7,421 nt of DNA from CAYOYH01 sp964408165 (GCA_964408165.1 CAYOYH010000036.1:1-7421), one strand, 5' to 3'; shown: positions 1 to 5,598, counted from the first letter of the stretch. A program made the numbers and translations. The notes: generated by a model from the letters alone, not told the origin.

Positions 1-87
1 AATAGAACTAGCGAAAGTTACGGAAAAGTCGCATTTGGGGTGAGACTTTGCGCTTATGGCAATTCGCAGGCGATTATGCTTAAATAG
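1..87 (+). CDS. C-terminal end of an upstream gene (partial)
   Basis: The first frame is open from base 1 to a TAG at 85-87 and would encode the last 28 residues of a protein, including the stretch YGKVAFGVRLCAYGNSQ. The alternation of hydrophobic and polar residues resembles the closing beta strands of a secreted or surface protein, but no family is recognised. The stop lies 19 bases before the ATG at 107, so the two genes would be tightly spaced and could be co-transcribed. The evidence is only an open frame, a plausible composition and the spacing. An open stretch this short occurs often by chance. Confidence 0.42.
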   Translation, partial: NRTSESYGKVAFGVRLCAYGNSQAIMLK

Positions 88-106
88 CACACAAGGCTAA
101 ATGCTT

Positions 107-2745
107 ATGGCGGAAATGAAAGATTTGATAAAAACACACAAAGGCCTTTTCTGGCTGTTGACGGGTGTGTTGCTGGTTATACTCATATTGGGAGTTAATC
201 TGCACCGCCCCAAAGATATTCGCATAAGCGGACGTATTGAGAGTTTTCAACAAAAACAGAGCGTTGATCTGCGTTTGATGTTTTTTGACACGGCGGTTGG
301 CGCTAATGTGGTGCGTACGGTGGAGTATGATAATGTTCAAACCACCTCTGATGGCAGATTCGATCTAGTGTATACCACGTCACTAGCATCGTTGCCGAAC
401 CACAGCTATGTACAACTATGCGTTCGCAACGTTACTGCTAGCGATTGGGATAACTCTATACCCATCTGCACTGAAACTACTGTAGTAGCCCAGCCTTCTC
501 GAGTTCAAGGTACCCAGTCTGGTGAACAGACTGTAGTTAGTTGTGTCCGCAAACAAGTAAGCGGGGGTATTTCGGGGTTAGTTGACTTTCTTTTAGGCAC
601 TACACCGGAGAAGATTAAGTTTGAAAGTTACTGTACGAACGTTTTTACTGAAGCAGAGTACGAATCAATGCTCCTGCGAACCACCTATCTCCCCAAGGCG
701 GATTTAAGTGGAGACGACAACACTTTTTTCACTGTTGATGGGAGATTAGCCAGCCGACCTAGCCTGCAGGTTCTGAGTATTGAAGGCAACCAGTTGTCGA
801 TCAGTCAAGGTAACACGATTGATTTACCCATCCCAGTTGCAGGTATCGATAATGACAACCAGCAGTTAAGTCTAGTGAACGGGGTGTTAGCGATTTCTGA
901 GGGCAATGAAGTTATTCTGCCTCAAGCATCAAATCTGCAGCCTATTTTATTGTCTTATGGGGTGGGATTAGGCGGAAACCCATCGGTAATCAGTGGCGGT
1001 ACATTGGTGCTCAGTAACACGGGGGTTCTCGATGTTGCCGGTAGTGGAGTTATTGTTTCAACGGGTGGTCAAAACCCCATTATTACCCTAGCCGCTTGCG
1101 CCGGAGCTGAGATATTGAAATATAATGCAGGGATTTCTGCCTGGGAATGTGCAGTAGATGTTAACACCGACGCCCAAACCCTATCCCTCCTCGGCAACAC
1201 CCTAAGCCTAGTCTCTGGTGGTTCAGTCAACTTGAGTCCCTTCCTCGACAACACCGACGCTCAAGACTTAACCCTCACCGGCCACGTCCTAGCCCTAACC
1301 GGCGACGGCACCACCGTCAACCTCAGTGGTTACCTAGACGACACCACCTTAAACGAAATCCAAGTCGATGCCTTCGTCGCCAATAACGGCTTCCTAACCT
1401 CCGAAGTCGACGGCTCCATCACCAACGAACTGCAGGACTTAACCCTAGCGGCCAACATCCTCGGCCTAACTAGCTCGGGCATCACCTTTGACCTGTCGGC
1501 CTACCTAGACAATACCGACGCCCAGGACCTAACTCTGGTGGGTAATACCCTGAGCATTACCAATGACCCCAATACCAATGTTGATCTAGCTACTTTTCTA
1601 GACAACACCGACGCTCAGAGCATCTCGGTAGCGGCCAACATCTTGAGTATCTCTGGCAGTGCGGCTACGGTAGACCTNNNNNNNNNNNNNNNNNNNNNNN
1701 NNNNNNNNNNNNNNNNNNNNNNNNNNNNNNNNNNNNNNNNNNNNNNNNNNNNNNNNNNNNNNNNNNNNNNNNNNNNNTCTCGGTAGCGGCCAACATCTTG
1801 AGTATCTCTGGCAGTGCGGCTACGGTAGACCTTGGTGCTTACCTAGACGCATTCACTATTTTTGACGGCACCAATGCTCAGAATATTCAAGGCAATGACA
1901 CGCTTACTTTCGCTGCGGGCACTGGTCTTAGCGTACTAGTCGGCCCAACTGACGCAGTTACGTTCAGTTCAGACCTAGGCAACTCCATAGAGTCTAGTGA
2001 AATAACTGACGGCACCATCCTTAACGCCGACCTAGCAAACAGTTCACTAACAATAACTGGTGGCAACGGATTGACTGGCGGAGGCGTAGTTTCTCTTGGC
2101 GGAACAATTGCGTTAGACATTGGTGCCGGAGCTGGCGTAAATGTAAACGCCAACGATATCGGGCTTGACGTGCTAACAATTGGCACGACTACCACAACAG
2201 CAAGTAATTCAGGGCTAGAGGTTAGCGCCGATGGTCTAAGGCTTTTGGGCGGTTGTTCGGACGGTCAGTACCTGCGTTGGAATGCGCCTGCCTCACAATG
2301 GGAATGCGCATCAGATACCACTTTCTTGATTGGTTTCAATACAGTACAGTACATTAACAACACTGCAGTACCCACAGATGTTCCGGGCTTAAGTTTCACG
2401 ATAGGAGCTAACGAGGATTGGTATTTTAGAATGCACCTTCATACTAACGGCGACACCCAAGATGATTCAAGGTGGAATATCATTTGTCCAGTAGGTGCGG
2501 TCGGTAGTTGGAGCGTGGCATCTATCGAAAACTCTTCGGCCGACGCCAATCAGGGCTGTGGCGCCGAATCTCCTAATATCTCACTGCCTAATGGCTCCGA
2601 ACCAATCATAGTAGAGGGCTTGATAAGAAATGGTAGCACCGCCGGAACAGTTCAATTACAAGCTCGAGAGAATGTAAACACGGATCTTATAAATTCATTG
2701 CAAATTTTCCCGAACAGTACTTTTCAGGCTTGGCAAGTACCGTAA
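107..2745 (+). CDS. Membrane-anchored tail-fibre-like repeat surface protein (adhesin candidate), interrupted by an assembly gap
   Basis: A large extracytoplasmic beta-rich protein with a single N-terminal membrane anchor. From the ATG at 107, residues about 13-30 are a hydrophobic segment after a Lys-rich cytoplasmic tip. A beta-sandwich-like domain follows, then repeats built on the pattern LDNTDAQ-LTL-GN-L-L-VDL-YL from about 1160 to 1840. A glycine-rich region and a C-terminal globular head (about 2326-2745) complete it. Such repeats and heads are typical of phage tail fibres and bacterial adhesins, so a role in attachment to host or partner cells is inferred. The ATG at 107 has AAGG (93-96) ten bases upstream; the ATG at 101 would leave only four. 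The 100-N gap breaks the frame as written, but merging the identical 55-bp flanks restores one frame and gives about 827 residues. No sortase or catalytic motif is visible. Confidence 0.75.
1623..1832 (+). repeat. Identical 55-bp flanks on both sides of the N gap
   Basis: Bases 1623-1677 and 1778-1832 are identical. They lie 155 bases apart, which is not a multiple of three, so the written sequence is out of frame across the gap. Collapsing the two copies into one keeps the reading frame of both sides. This fits an assembler overlap left unmerged; a true extra repeat unit inside the gap remains possible. Confidence 0.9.
1678..1777. other. Assembly gap of exactly 100 N
   Basis: A run of exactly 100 undetermined bases, the conventional filler for a scaffold join of unknown size. 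It lies inside the repeat domain of the surface protein. Its length should not be read as real. Confidence 0.98.
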
Positions 2746-2972
2746 AGCCTCACTTCGAATGTGATTTTCCCATAACTTTCGCTGCAGCAACACAGAAAAG
2801 ATTTAGAAAAAATGGCGTGGCGCTCGAGGCAGGGCCTTGCAGTACTGGCTATATTCGGCGAGCTAGCGGTCAAGATCAAACCACCCTTACTTTCGAGATA
2901 CTCATCGACAGAGAAAACATTACTGTAGGTTCAGCCAATCTAGTGCTGAACGCAGTACTCCTTAGAAAATAA
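2730..2972 (+). CDS. Beta-rich tail overlapping the surface gene out of frame; possible frameshifted or decayed domain
   Basis: An open frame that overlaps the last 16 bases of the surface protein gene in a different frame and ends with TAA at 2970-2972. The 80 residues run NGVALEAGP, YIRRASG, TLTFEILIDRENITVGSANL and LVLNAVLLRK. This alternating pattern resembles the closing strands of a jelly-roll or fibre head domain, so the stretch looks truly coding. The only available start is TTG at 2730 with no usable ribosome-binding site, and there is no in-frame ATG or GTG. It may therefore be read by frameshifting from the upstream gene, be separated from it by a sequencing indel, or be the remnant of a second head domain. 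Independent translation is the least supported option. Confidence 0.4.
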   Translation: MASTVKPHFECDFPITFAAATQKRFRKNGVALEAGPCSTGYIRRASGQDQTTLTFEILIDRENITVGSANLVLNAVLLRK

Positions 2973-2989
2973 TAAATTTCAACGAGAAG

Positions 2990-3018
2990 TTGAGCGAACA
3001 AGGCAAGGGCTGTACAAT
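2990..3018 (+). promoter_or_regulatory. Sigma70-like promoter for the membrane protein gene
   Basis: TTGAGC at 2990-2995 and TACAAT at 3013-3018 are separated by 17 bases, an optimal arrangement. Transcription would start near 3025, leaving a 5' leader of about 24 bases that contains GAGGAG (3034-3039) nine bases before the ATG at 3049. Confidence 0.65.
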
Positions 3019-3048
3019 AAATGTAAGCAATTTGAGGAGACGAAGTGT

Positions 3049-3501
3049 ATGACTGATGTAGTTGATGTTAAGGTAGAAAAAGAAAAGAAAAAGAGAATCA
3101 AAAAACCTCCATTTAGCTGGAAGGTATTCATGGTAATGATTGTGTTGGTGCTGGCACTAGGCGCAGTGTTTTATTTCTGGAACGAAGCCCAAGAAGCCAG
3201 AGATGCAACACCAGAAGCAGTAGCCGCTAGGAATCAAGAAGAATCAGTGAGAATAATCGCATCCTTGAATACGATTCTGCTTACCGAAAGCGACGAACAA
3301 CCGACTGTTGCTAGGATAGAAGATCCTACTATATTGCAACAGGCTAACGAAGATTTTTACAAGAACGCTCAGGCGGGTGACTACTTGGTGCTTTTTCCCA
3401 ACAGGGCGATTATTTTCCGTGAATCAGAAGGCAGGGTGATAAATGTGGCACCGATAATCAACACTGCGAACATTATTCCTGAAGTTGCTCCTGAAAACTA
3501 G
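3049..3501 (+). CDS. Single-pass membrane protein of unknown function
   Basis: A 150-residue protein that I do not recognise by name. The N-terminus is highly charged (KVEKEKKKRIKKPP, residues 8-21). A transmembrane helix follows at about residues 25-44, then an Ala/Glu-rich segment likely to be helical or coiled-coil (46-75). A compact C-terminal part includes DYLVLFPNRAIIFRES (111-126) and ends in INVAPIINTANI. The positive-inside rule places the C-terminal part outside the membrane. GAGGAG lies nine bases upstream of the ATG, the best ribosome-binding site in the window, and a good promoter precedes it. The gene sits 82 bases before thioredoxin, but a promoter-like element lies between them, so they may not form an operon. 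The sequence gives no catalytic motif. Confidence 0.85.
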   Translation: MTDVVDVKVEKEKKKRIKKPPFSWKVFMVMIVLVLALGAVFYFWNEAQEARDATPEAVAARNQEESVRIIASLNTILLTESDEQPTVARIEDPTILQQANEDFYKNAQAGDYLVLFPNRAIIFRESEGRVINVAPIINTANIIPEVAPEN

Positions 3502-3548
3502 GAAAAACTATAATAAAACTGTTTACAAGCGAGCAACAAATCTATAAG
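3485..3548 (+). promoter_or_regulatory. Promoter candidates for thioredoxin
   Basis: Two arrangements are visible. TTGCTC (3485-3490) with an exact TATAAT (3509-3514) has an 18-base spacer and overlaps the stop of the upstream gene. TTTACA (3522-3527) with TATAAG (3543-3548) has a short 15-base spacer. The first has the better -10, the second the better -35. At least one probably drives the thioredoxin gene independently. Confidence 0.5.
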
Positions 3549-3583
3549 CTTTCAAGCGATTACTTAAACAAGGTTACTCAAAA

Positions 3584-3898
3584 ATGACTCACAAAGTTAC
3601 CGATGCAGATTTTCAAGAAAAAGTACTAGACGCCGAAGGCGTAGTGCTGGTGGATTTCTGGGCCGCCTGGTGCGGGCCGTGTATTGCGTTGGGCCCAGTC
3701 CTAGAGCAAGTCGGCAAAGAGCTGAAAGACAAAGCCACAGTAATGAAATTAAATGTAGATGAAAACAGAGCTACTGCGCAGAAATACCAAATTCGCAGTA
3801 TACCCAACGTCAAAATTTTCAAAGACGGCGAGGTGGTCAAAGATTTGATCGGCGTCATGCCCAAGGAAAGTTACCTAGAGGCCGTCGAGAACCTTTAG
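3584..3898 (+). CDS. trxA: Thioredoxin
   Basis: A cytoplasmic thiol-disulfide oxidoreductase that reduces protein disulfides through a dithiol active site and is normally recycled by thioredoxin reductase, which is not in this window. The 104-residue length is standard for a single-domain thioredoxin. The active site WCGPC is at residues 29-33 (Cys30, Cys33), preceded by the strand VVLVDFWAAW. The buried Asp24 and the cis-proline Pro74 in IRSIPN are present, where the family usually has IPT. The FKDGE turn follows at 79-83. There is no signal peptide. The ATG at 3584 has a weak AAGG ten bases upstream. A terminator-like hairpin follows directly, so the gene appears to end its transcript. Identification is secure. 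Confidence 0.97.
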   Translation: MTHKVTDADFQEKVLDAEGVVLVDFWAAWCGPCIALGPVLEQVGKELKDKATVMKLNVDENRATAQKYQIRSIPNVKIFKDGEVVKDLIGVMPKESYLEAVENL

Positions 3899-3916
3899 TC
3901 TAAAAAGCCCCTAACT

Positions 3917-3956
3917 AAAAAAGCACCTAGAGTTTCGTTGTTCAAGGTGTCTTTTT
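3917..3956 (+). terminator. Rho-independent terminator after thioredoxin
   Basis: CACCT (3924-3928) pairs with AGGTG (3945-3949) across a 16-base loop. After a bulged T, the A-run and G before the stem pair with CTTTTT (3951-3956). The A-rich left arm also makes it a possible terminator for transcripts arriving from the right. Confidence 0.6.
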
Positions 3957-4022
3957 GTTGAAGCTGCTACTACCACTACAAGCTTGAACAACTTCTGACG
4001 ACATTATTTCGGAGATTATTTT

Positions 4023-4098
4023 TGGTGGGGATGGTTGGATTTGAACCAACGACCAATCAGTTATGAGCCGACTGCTCTAACCACTGAGCTACATCCCC
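4023..4098 (-). tRNA. tRNA with CAT anticodon, probably tRNA-Ile2 (lysidine type), alternatively elongator Met
   Basis: A complete 76-base cloverleaf on the minus strand with the terminal CCA encoded. The acceptor GGGGATG pairs with CATCCCC. The D stem is GCTC/GAGC, the anticodon stem GTCGG/CTGAT with two G-T wobbles, and the loop CTCATAA gives anticodon CAT. The T arm is GTTGG-TTCAAAT-CCAAC. The GC pair at 1-72 and C11-G24 mark it as an elongator, not an initiator. The D-loop AGTGGTTA and the TTGGTCG-TGGTTCAA stretch across the variable and T arms closely match the bacterial Ile2 tRNA as I recall it. That tRNA reads AUA after TilS converts C34 to lysidine. The acceptor stem lacks the C-rich pairs used by E. 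coli TilS, so the Ile2/Met choice stays open. Confidence 0.9.
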
Positions 4099-4133
4099 GC
4101 GCGTTCTTGCATTTCGTATCTTTGAACAAAGCG

Positions 4134-4162
4134 AGTATAACAGATACACACAGGACTTTCAC
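4134..4162 (-). promoter_or_regulatory. Promoter of the CAT tRNA
   Basis: On the minus strand, GTGAAA (4162-4157) and TATACT (4139-4134) are separated by 17 bases. TGT just before the -10 makes an extended -10 element. Transcription would start near 4127, about 29 bases before the mature tRNA end. Confidence 0.6.
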
Positions 4163-4313
4163 GCTTGCTCTCCACTCTGGATATTCCAGGGTGCCACAGC
4201 TACATACTTTCGTCTTTCAGCGCACCCTCTGTGCACGTTTCAAGAAGAGGAATACGCAGCTACCATCAGCCCTTTGGAGGCGTCTATGAAAGAAGAATCA
4301 AACGTGCAAATCC

Positions 4314-4322
4314 TGCTATAAT
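4314..4322 (+). promoter_or_regulatory. Extended -10 promoter of the septum protein gene
   Basis: TGCTATAAT is a perfect extended -10 element, with TATAAT at 4317-4322. The matching -35 position is weak, as is common for extended -10 promoters. A start near 4329 gives a short leader that holds AAGGA (4337-4341) nine bases before the ATG. Confidence 0.65.
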
Positions 4323-4350
4323 CATCTTTGCACTAGAAGGAAAAACAAAG

Positions 4351-4773
4351 ATGGCCAAAAACAACCTTAAAGAATTTTTCTCTCTGAATAACCTAGTATA
4401 TTTGCTGGCGGTGGCGGTGGCGTTTGCTATTGTTTGGCAGACAGTATTCGTAATACTGGACAACTACGCCCTGCAACAGGAAGCGGATCAGCTAGAACAA
4501 GAAGTCGCTCTATTAGAGCTAGAAAACCAAAAACTCATCTTCGACATTGAATACTACAAAACAGATGCCTTCTTGGATTTAGCAGCCAGAGAGAATTTTA
4601 ACTTACAAGCGCCGGGAGAGAGGGTGCTTCTTGTTCCCAGGAGTCAGAAGAGCCTAGAGGCCGGCTCAACTCCCGAAGGTTCACCAGGCGACGCCAGTAC
4701 TGACAGCAACATTGGTACCGCCTCCAACCTAGACCAATGGCTTTTCTTCCTTTTCGGCAAAGAGCCATCTTGA
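4351..4773 (+). CDS. Septum formation initiator, DivIC/FtsB family
   Basis: A bitopic cell-division protein. Members of this family join FtsL/FtsQ in the divisome and help activate septal peptidoglycan synthesis. The 140 residues comprise a short cytoplasmic N-terminus, a transmembrane helix (about 15-36), and an extracytoplasmic coiled coil (38-67, with LQQEADQLEQEVALLELENQ). The family's signature segment follows, EYYKTDAFLDLAARENFNL with the PGE turn at 88-90. A low-complexity Ser/Gly/Pro linker (101-126) then leads to a C-terminal aromatic tail, DQWLFFLFGK. The frame is open further upstream, but the ATG at 4351 is chosen because AAGGA lies nine bases before it and the product begins just before the anchor. 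FtsL-like proteins share this layout, so the exact partner identity is not certain. Confidence 0.88.
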   Translation: MAKNNLKEFFSLNNLVYLLAVAVAFAIVWQTVFVILDNYALQQEADQLEQEVALLELENQKLIFDIEYYKTDAFLDLAARENFNLQAPGERVLLVPRSQKSLEAGSTPEGSPGDASTDSNIGTASNLDQWLFFLFGKEPS

Positions 4774-4778
4774 CCTAT

Positions 4779-4843
4779 GTCAACAGCGCTGACTGTTTTC
4801 ACCCTGGAACCACCCCTGTTGACTCTCAGAGAGTTGTCTTTTT
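4779..4843 (+). terminator. Terminator region after the septum gene, with two overlapping hairpins
   Basis: ACTCT (4822-4826) pairs with AGAGT (4830-4834) over a CAG loop, the stem extends with wobbles, and TTTTT follows at 4839-4843. This resembles an intrinsic terminator. An 8-bp inverted repeat, GTCAACAG (4779-4786) with CTGTTGAC (4816-4823), overlaps its left arm by two bases, so the two folds compete at their edge. The stretch from 4844 to 4950 shows nothing else I can support. Confidence 0.45.
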
Positions 4844-4950
4844 GCTCCGGTTCAACTCAAAGTAGCAACAGCTACCACTCGTTCTAATCCTCGCACAAAT
4901 ACAACTTCTAATGCTTCAGGAGTAGTCCAAGACAAAAACAGTCATCGCTC

Positions 4951-4979
4951 TTGACATGACCTCTGTAATCAGTTAGATT
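4951..4979 (+). promoter_or_regulatory. Strong promoter upstream of the initiator tRNA array
   Basis: A perfect TTGACA (4951-4956) is followed after 17 bases by TAGATT (4974-4979). Transcription would start near 4986, about 33 bases before the first tRNA-like 5' end. A single transcript could therefore run through both defective units, the intact tRNA-fMet and the terminator at 5496-5541. GATAAT occurs in each unit's leader (for example 5403-5408) and could act as a weak local -10, but no well-spaced -35 accompanies it. Confidence 0.6.
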
Positions 4980-5018
4980 GTAGCCTGCTCATTCACACAA
5001 TCGATAATCATCAAATAA

Positions 5019-5194
5019 CGCGGGGTGGAGCAGCCCCGACGCCAACGGTTCGGGGAGCCGATTGCAACATCGGCTTGGCAGCTCGTTTGGACCGTAACTA
5101 AGCGAATCCAGCTTGGTTACCTCGATTTCCCAAGATTGCCAATCTTTGAAACAATAGTAGCAATCCTGGCGACAATCGATCTAACCAAAAGGTC
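5019..5194 (+). pseudogene. tRNA-fMet-derived unit A: 5' half with D-loop and anticodon-loop insertions
   Basis: Bases 5019-5033 and 5076-5090 equal the first 30 bases of the intact tRNA-fMet. They are separated by a 42-nt insertion inside the D-loop. After the anticodon 5' strand TTTGG (5086-5090), a 91-nt segment (5091-5181) replaces CTCA of the anticodon loop. The sequence then resumes with TAACCAAAAGGTC (5182-5194), the anticodon 3' strand and variable region. T arm and 3' acceptor strand are missing, so it cannot be a normal tRNA by itself. Confidence 0.8.
5034..5075 (+). repeat. 42-nt insertion made of two back-to-back hairpins
   Basis: The insertion divides exactly into two inverted repeats. 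CCCCGA (5034-5039) pairs with TCGGGG (5050-5055) over a 10-base loop, and AGCCGAT (5056-5062) pairs with ATCGGCT (5069-5075) over TGCAAC. No base lies outside the two elements. It is absent from the other two units at the same D-loop position. Confidence 0.85.
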
Positions 5195-5201
5195 TTTTGG
5201 T
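5091..5201 (+). ncRNA. Structured 91-nt anticodon-loop insertion and adjoining hairpin (unit A; identical in unit B at 5270-5380)
   Basis: Three hairpins are visible. GTAACTAAGC (5094-5103) pairs with GCTTGGTTAC (5111-5120), 10 bp with one wobble and a 7-base loop GAATCCA. AAGATT (5132-5137) pairs with AATCTT (5141-5146) over GCC. ACCAAAA (5184-5190) pairs with TTTTGGT (5195-5201) over GGTC, which takes up the tRNA anticodon 3' strand. The insertion has no long open frame and is too short for a group I intron core. RNA function is inferred only from the structure and the promoter upstream. Confidence 0.4.
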
Positions 5202-5239
5202 CTTCCGGCACATTAACACAATCGATAATCATCAAATAA

Positions 5240-5373
5240 CGCGGGGTGGAGCAGTGGCAGCTCGTTTGGACCGTAACTAAGCGAATCCAGCTTGGTTACC
5301 TCGATTTCCCAAGATTGCCAATCTTTGAAACAATAGTAGCAATCCTGGCGACAATCGATCTAACCAAAAGGTC
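5240..5373 (+). pseudogene. tRNA-fMet-derived unit B: 5' half with anticodon-loop insertion
   Basis: Bases 5240-5269 match the first 30 bases of the intact tRNA-fMet exactly, with a normal D-loop. The same 91-nt insertion (5270-5360) follows, then TAACCAAAAGGTC (5361-5373). No T arm or 3' acceptor strand is present before the next unit's leader begins. It differs from unit A only by lacking the 42-nt D-loop insertion. Confidence 0.8.
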
Positions 5374-5418
5374 TTTTGGTCTTCCGGCACATTAACACAA
5401 TCGATAATCATCAAATAA

Positions 5419-5493
5419 CGCGGGGTGGAGCAGTGGCAGCTCGTTTGGCTCATAACCAAAAGGTCGCAGGTTCGAGTCCTGCCCCCGCTACCA
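5419..5493 (+). tRNA. Initiator tRNA-Met (CAT), intact
   Basis: A full 75-base cloverleaf with encoded CCA. The acceptor CGCGGGG faces CCCCGCT and leaves a C1-T72 mismatch, the hallmark that lets formyltransferase act and blocks elongation use. The D stem GAGC/GCTC gives A11-T24, also typical of initiators. The anticodon loop is CTCATAA with anticodon CAT, and the T arm is GCAGG-TTCGAGT-CCTGC. The anticodon stem is TTTGG/CCAAA, so only two of the usual three consecutive G-C pairs next to the loop are present (position 29-41 is T-A). The D-loop has 7 bases against 9 in E. coli. It is the only complete copy in the array and probably the functional gene. Confidence 0.95.
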
Positions 5494-5495
5494 AG

Positions 5496-5541
5496 ATGAA
5501 ATAAAACAGCCCTTCCAAAAGGAAGGGTTATTTTATTTCAT
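5496..5541 (+). terminator. Long bidirectional terminator after tRNA-fMet
   Basis: ATGAAATAAAA pairs with TTTTATTTCAT as the outer stem and CCCTTCC with GGAAGGG as the inner stem over an AAAA loop, with one mismatch between them (about 20 bp in all). The T-rich right arm serves the tRNA transcript. The A-rich left arm would give a U-rich end on the opposite strand, so it could also stop transcripts coming from the minus-strand gene at 5783-7018. Confidence 0.75.
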
Positions 5542-5561
5542 ATCTTCGATAATGGAGGCAA

Positions 5562-5598
5562 GACTCGAACCTGATCCGCCAGTTGGCGGAAGGTTCGA
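5562..5598. repeat. Palindromic element flanked by inverted T-arm-like sequence
   Basis: TCGAACCT (5565-5572) pairs with AGGTTCGA (5591-5598), and inside it TCCGCCA (5575-5581) pairs with TGGCGGA (5584-5590), with a two-base bulge. The minus strand of 5562-5573 reads CAGGTTCGAGTC, identical to the T-arm of the intact tRNA-fMet at 5467-5478. The element may be built from an inverted tRNA fragment, or from another tRNA, since GTTCGA is conserved in T loops. Confidence 0.65.

Larger units (their letters stand above)
1160..1845 (+). repeat. Diverged in-gene repeats encoding DNTDAQ modules
   Basis: The hexapeptide DNTDAQ, or NTDAQ in the first case, recurs at about 1163, 1247, 1508 and 1601. Each is followed by an LTL/ISV-x-N-x-L-x-(I/L) strand pattern and a (V/F)(N/D)L-x-(Y/F)L closing. 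The last two units are 31 codons apart. One more diverged unit between 1247 and 1508 (containing NELQDLTLAANILGL) fits the same plan. Similar motifs at about 760-930 (LSIEGNQLSIS, LSLVNGVLAIS) look like older, more degenerate units. Such repeats commonly form stacked beta structure in fibre proteins and are prone to copy-number change. Confidence 0.75.
4995..5448 (+). repeat. Tandem repeat of tRNA-fMet leader and 5' half (unit 179 bp)
   Basis: Bases 5076-5269 recur without visible change at 5255-5448, a shift of 179. The leader and first 15 tRNA bases (4995-5033) recur at 5216-5254 and 5395-5433. Each unit holds the leader ACACAATCGATAATCATC, then CGCGGGGTGGAGCAG and the D and anticodon 5' strands of tRNA-fMet. 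Units one and two then carry a 91-nt insertion, and the third continues into the intact tRNA. The first unit is 42 bases longer. Perfect identity points to a recent duplication, active homogenisation, or an assembly error. Confidence 0.9.

Noticed and set aside
1887..2195. Minus-strand frame of 102 codons inside the surface gene
   Set aside because: A Pro/Ser/Thr-rich antisense shadow of the Gly/Thr/Asn-rich repeat frame, without a start signal.
4035..4289. 84-codon frame across the CAT tRNA, and the upstream extension of the septum gene from 4165
   Set aside because: The first lies over a clear tRNA on the other strand. The second lies before the mapped-looking promoter (4314-4322) and ribosome-binding site, so it is untranslated.
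4771..4773. TGA recoded as Gly or Trp, as in some CPR lineages
   Set aside because: The TGA at 4771-4773 ends a DivIC-like protein at a natural length, and no gene in the window shows an internal TGA.
5091..5181. Group I intron in tRNA-fMet
   Set aside because: At 91 nt it is far below the size needed for the catalytic core, and the unit has no 3' half of the tRNA behind it.
4995..5448. CRISPR array
   Set aside because: Only three units of 179-221 bp without short repeat/spacer alternation; the repeated part is tRNA-derived.
5025..5459. Short open frames across the tRNA array on both strands
   Set aside because: They run through tRNA-derived repeats, lack ribosome-binding sites and have no domain-like composition.
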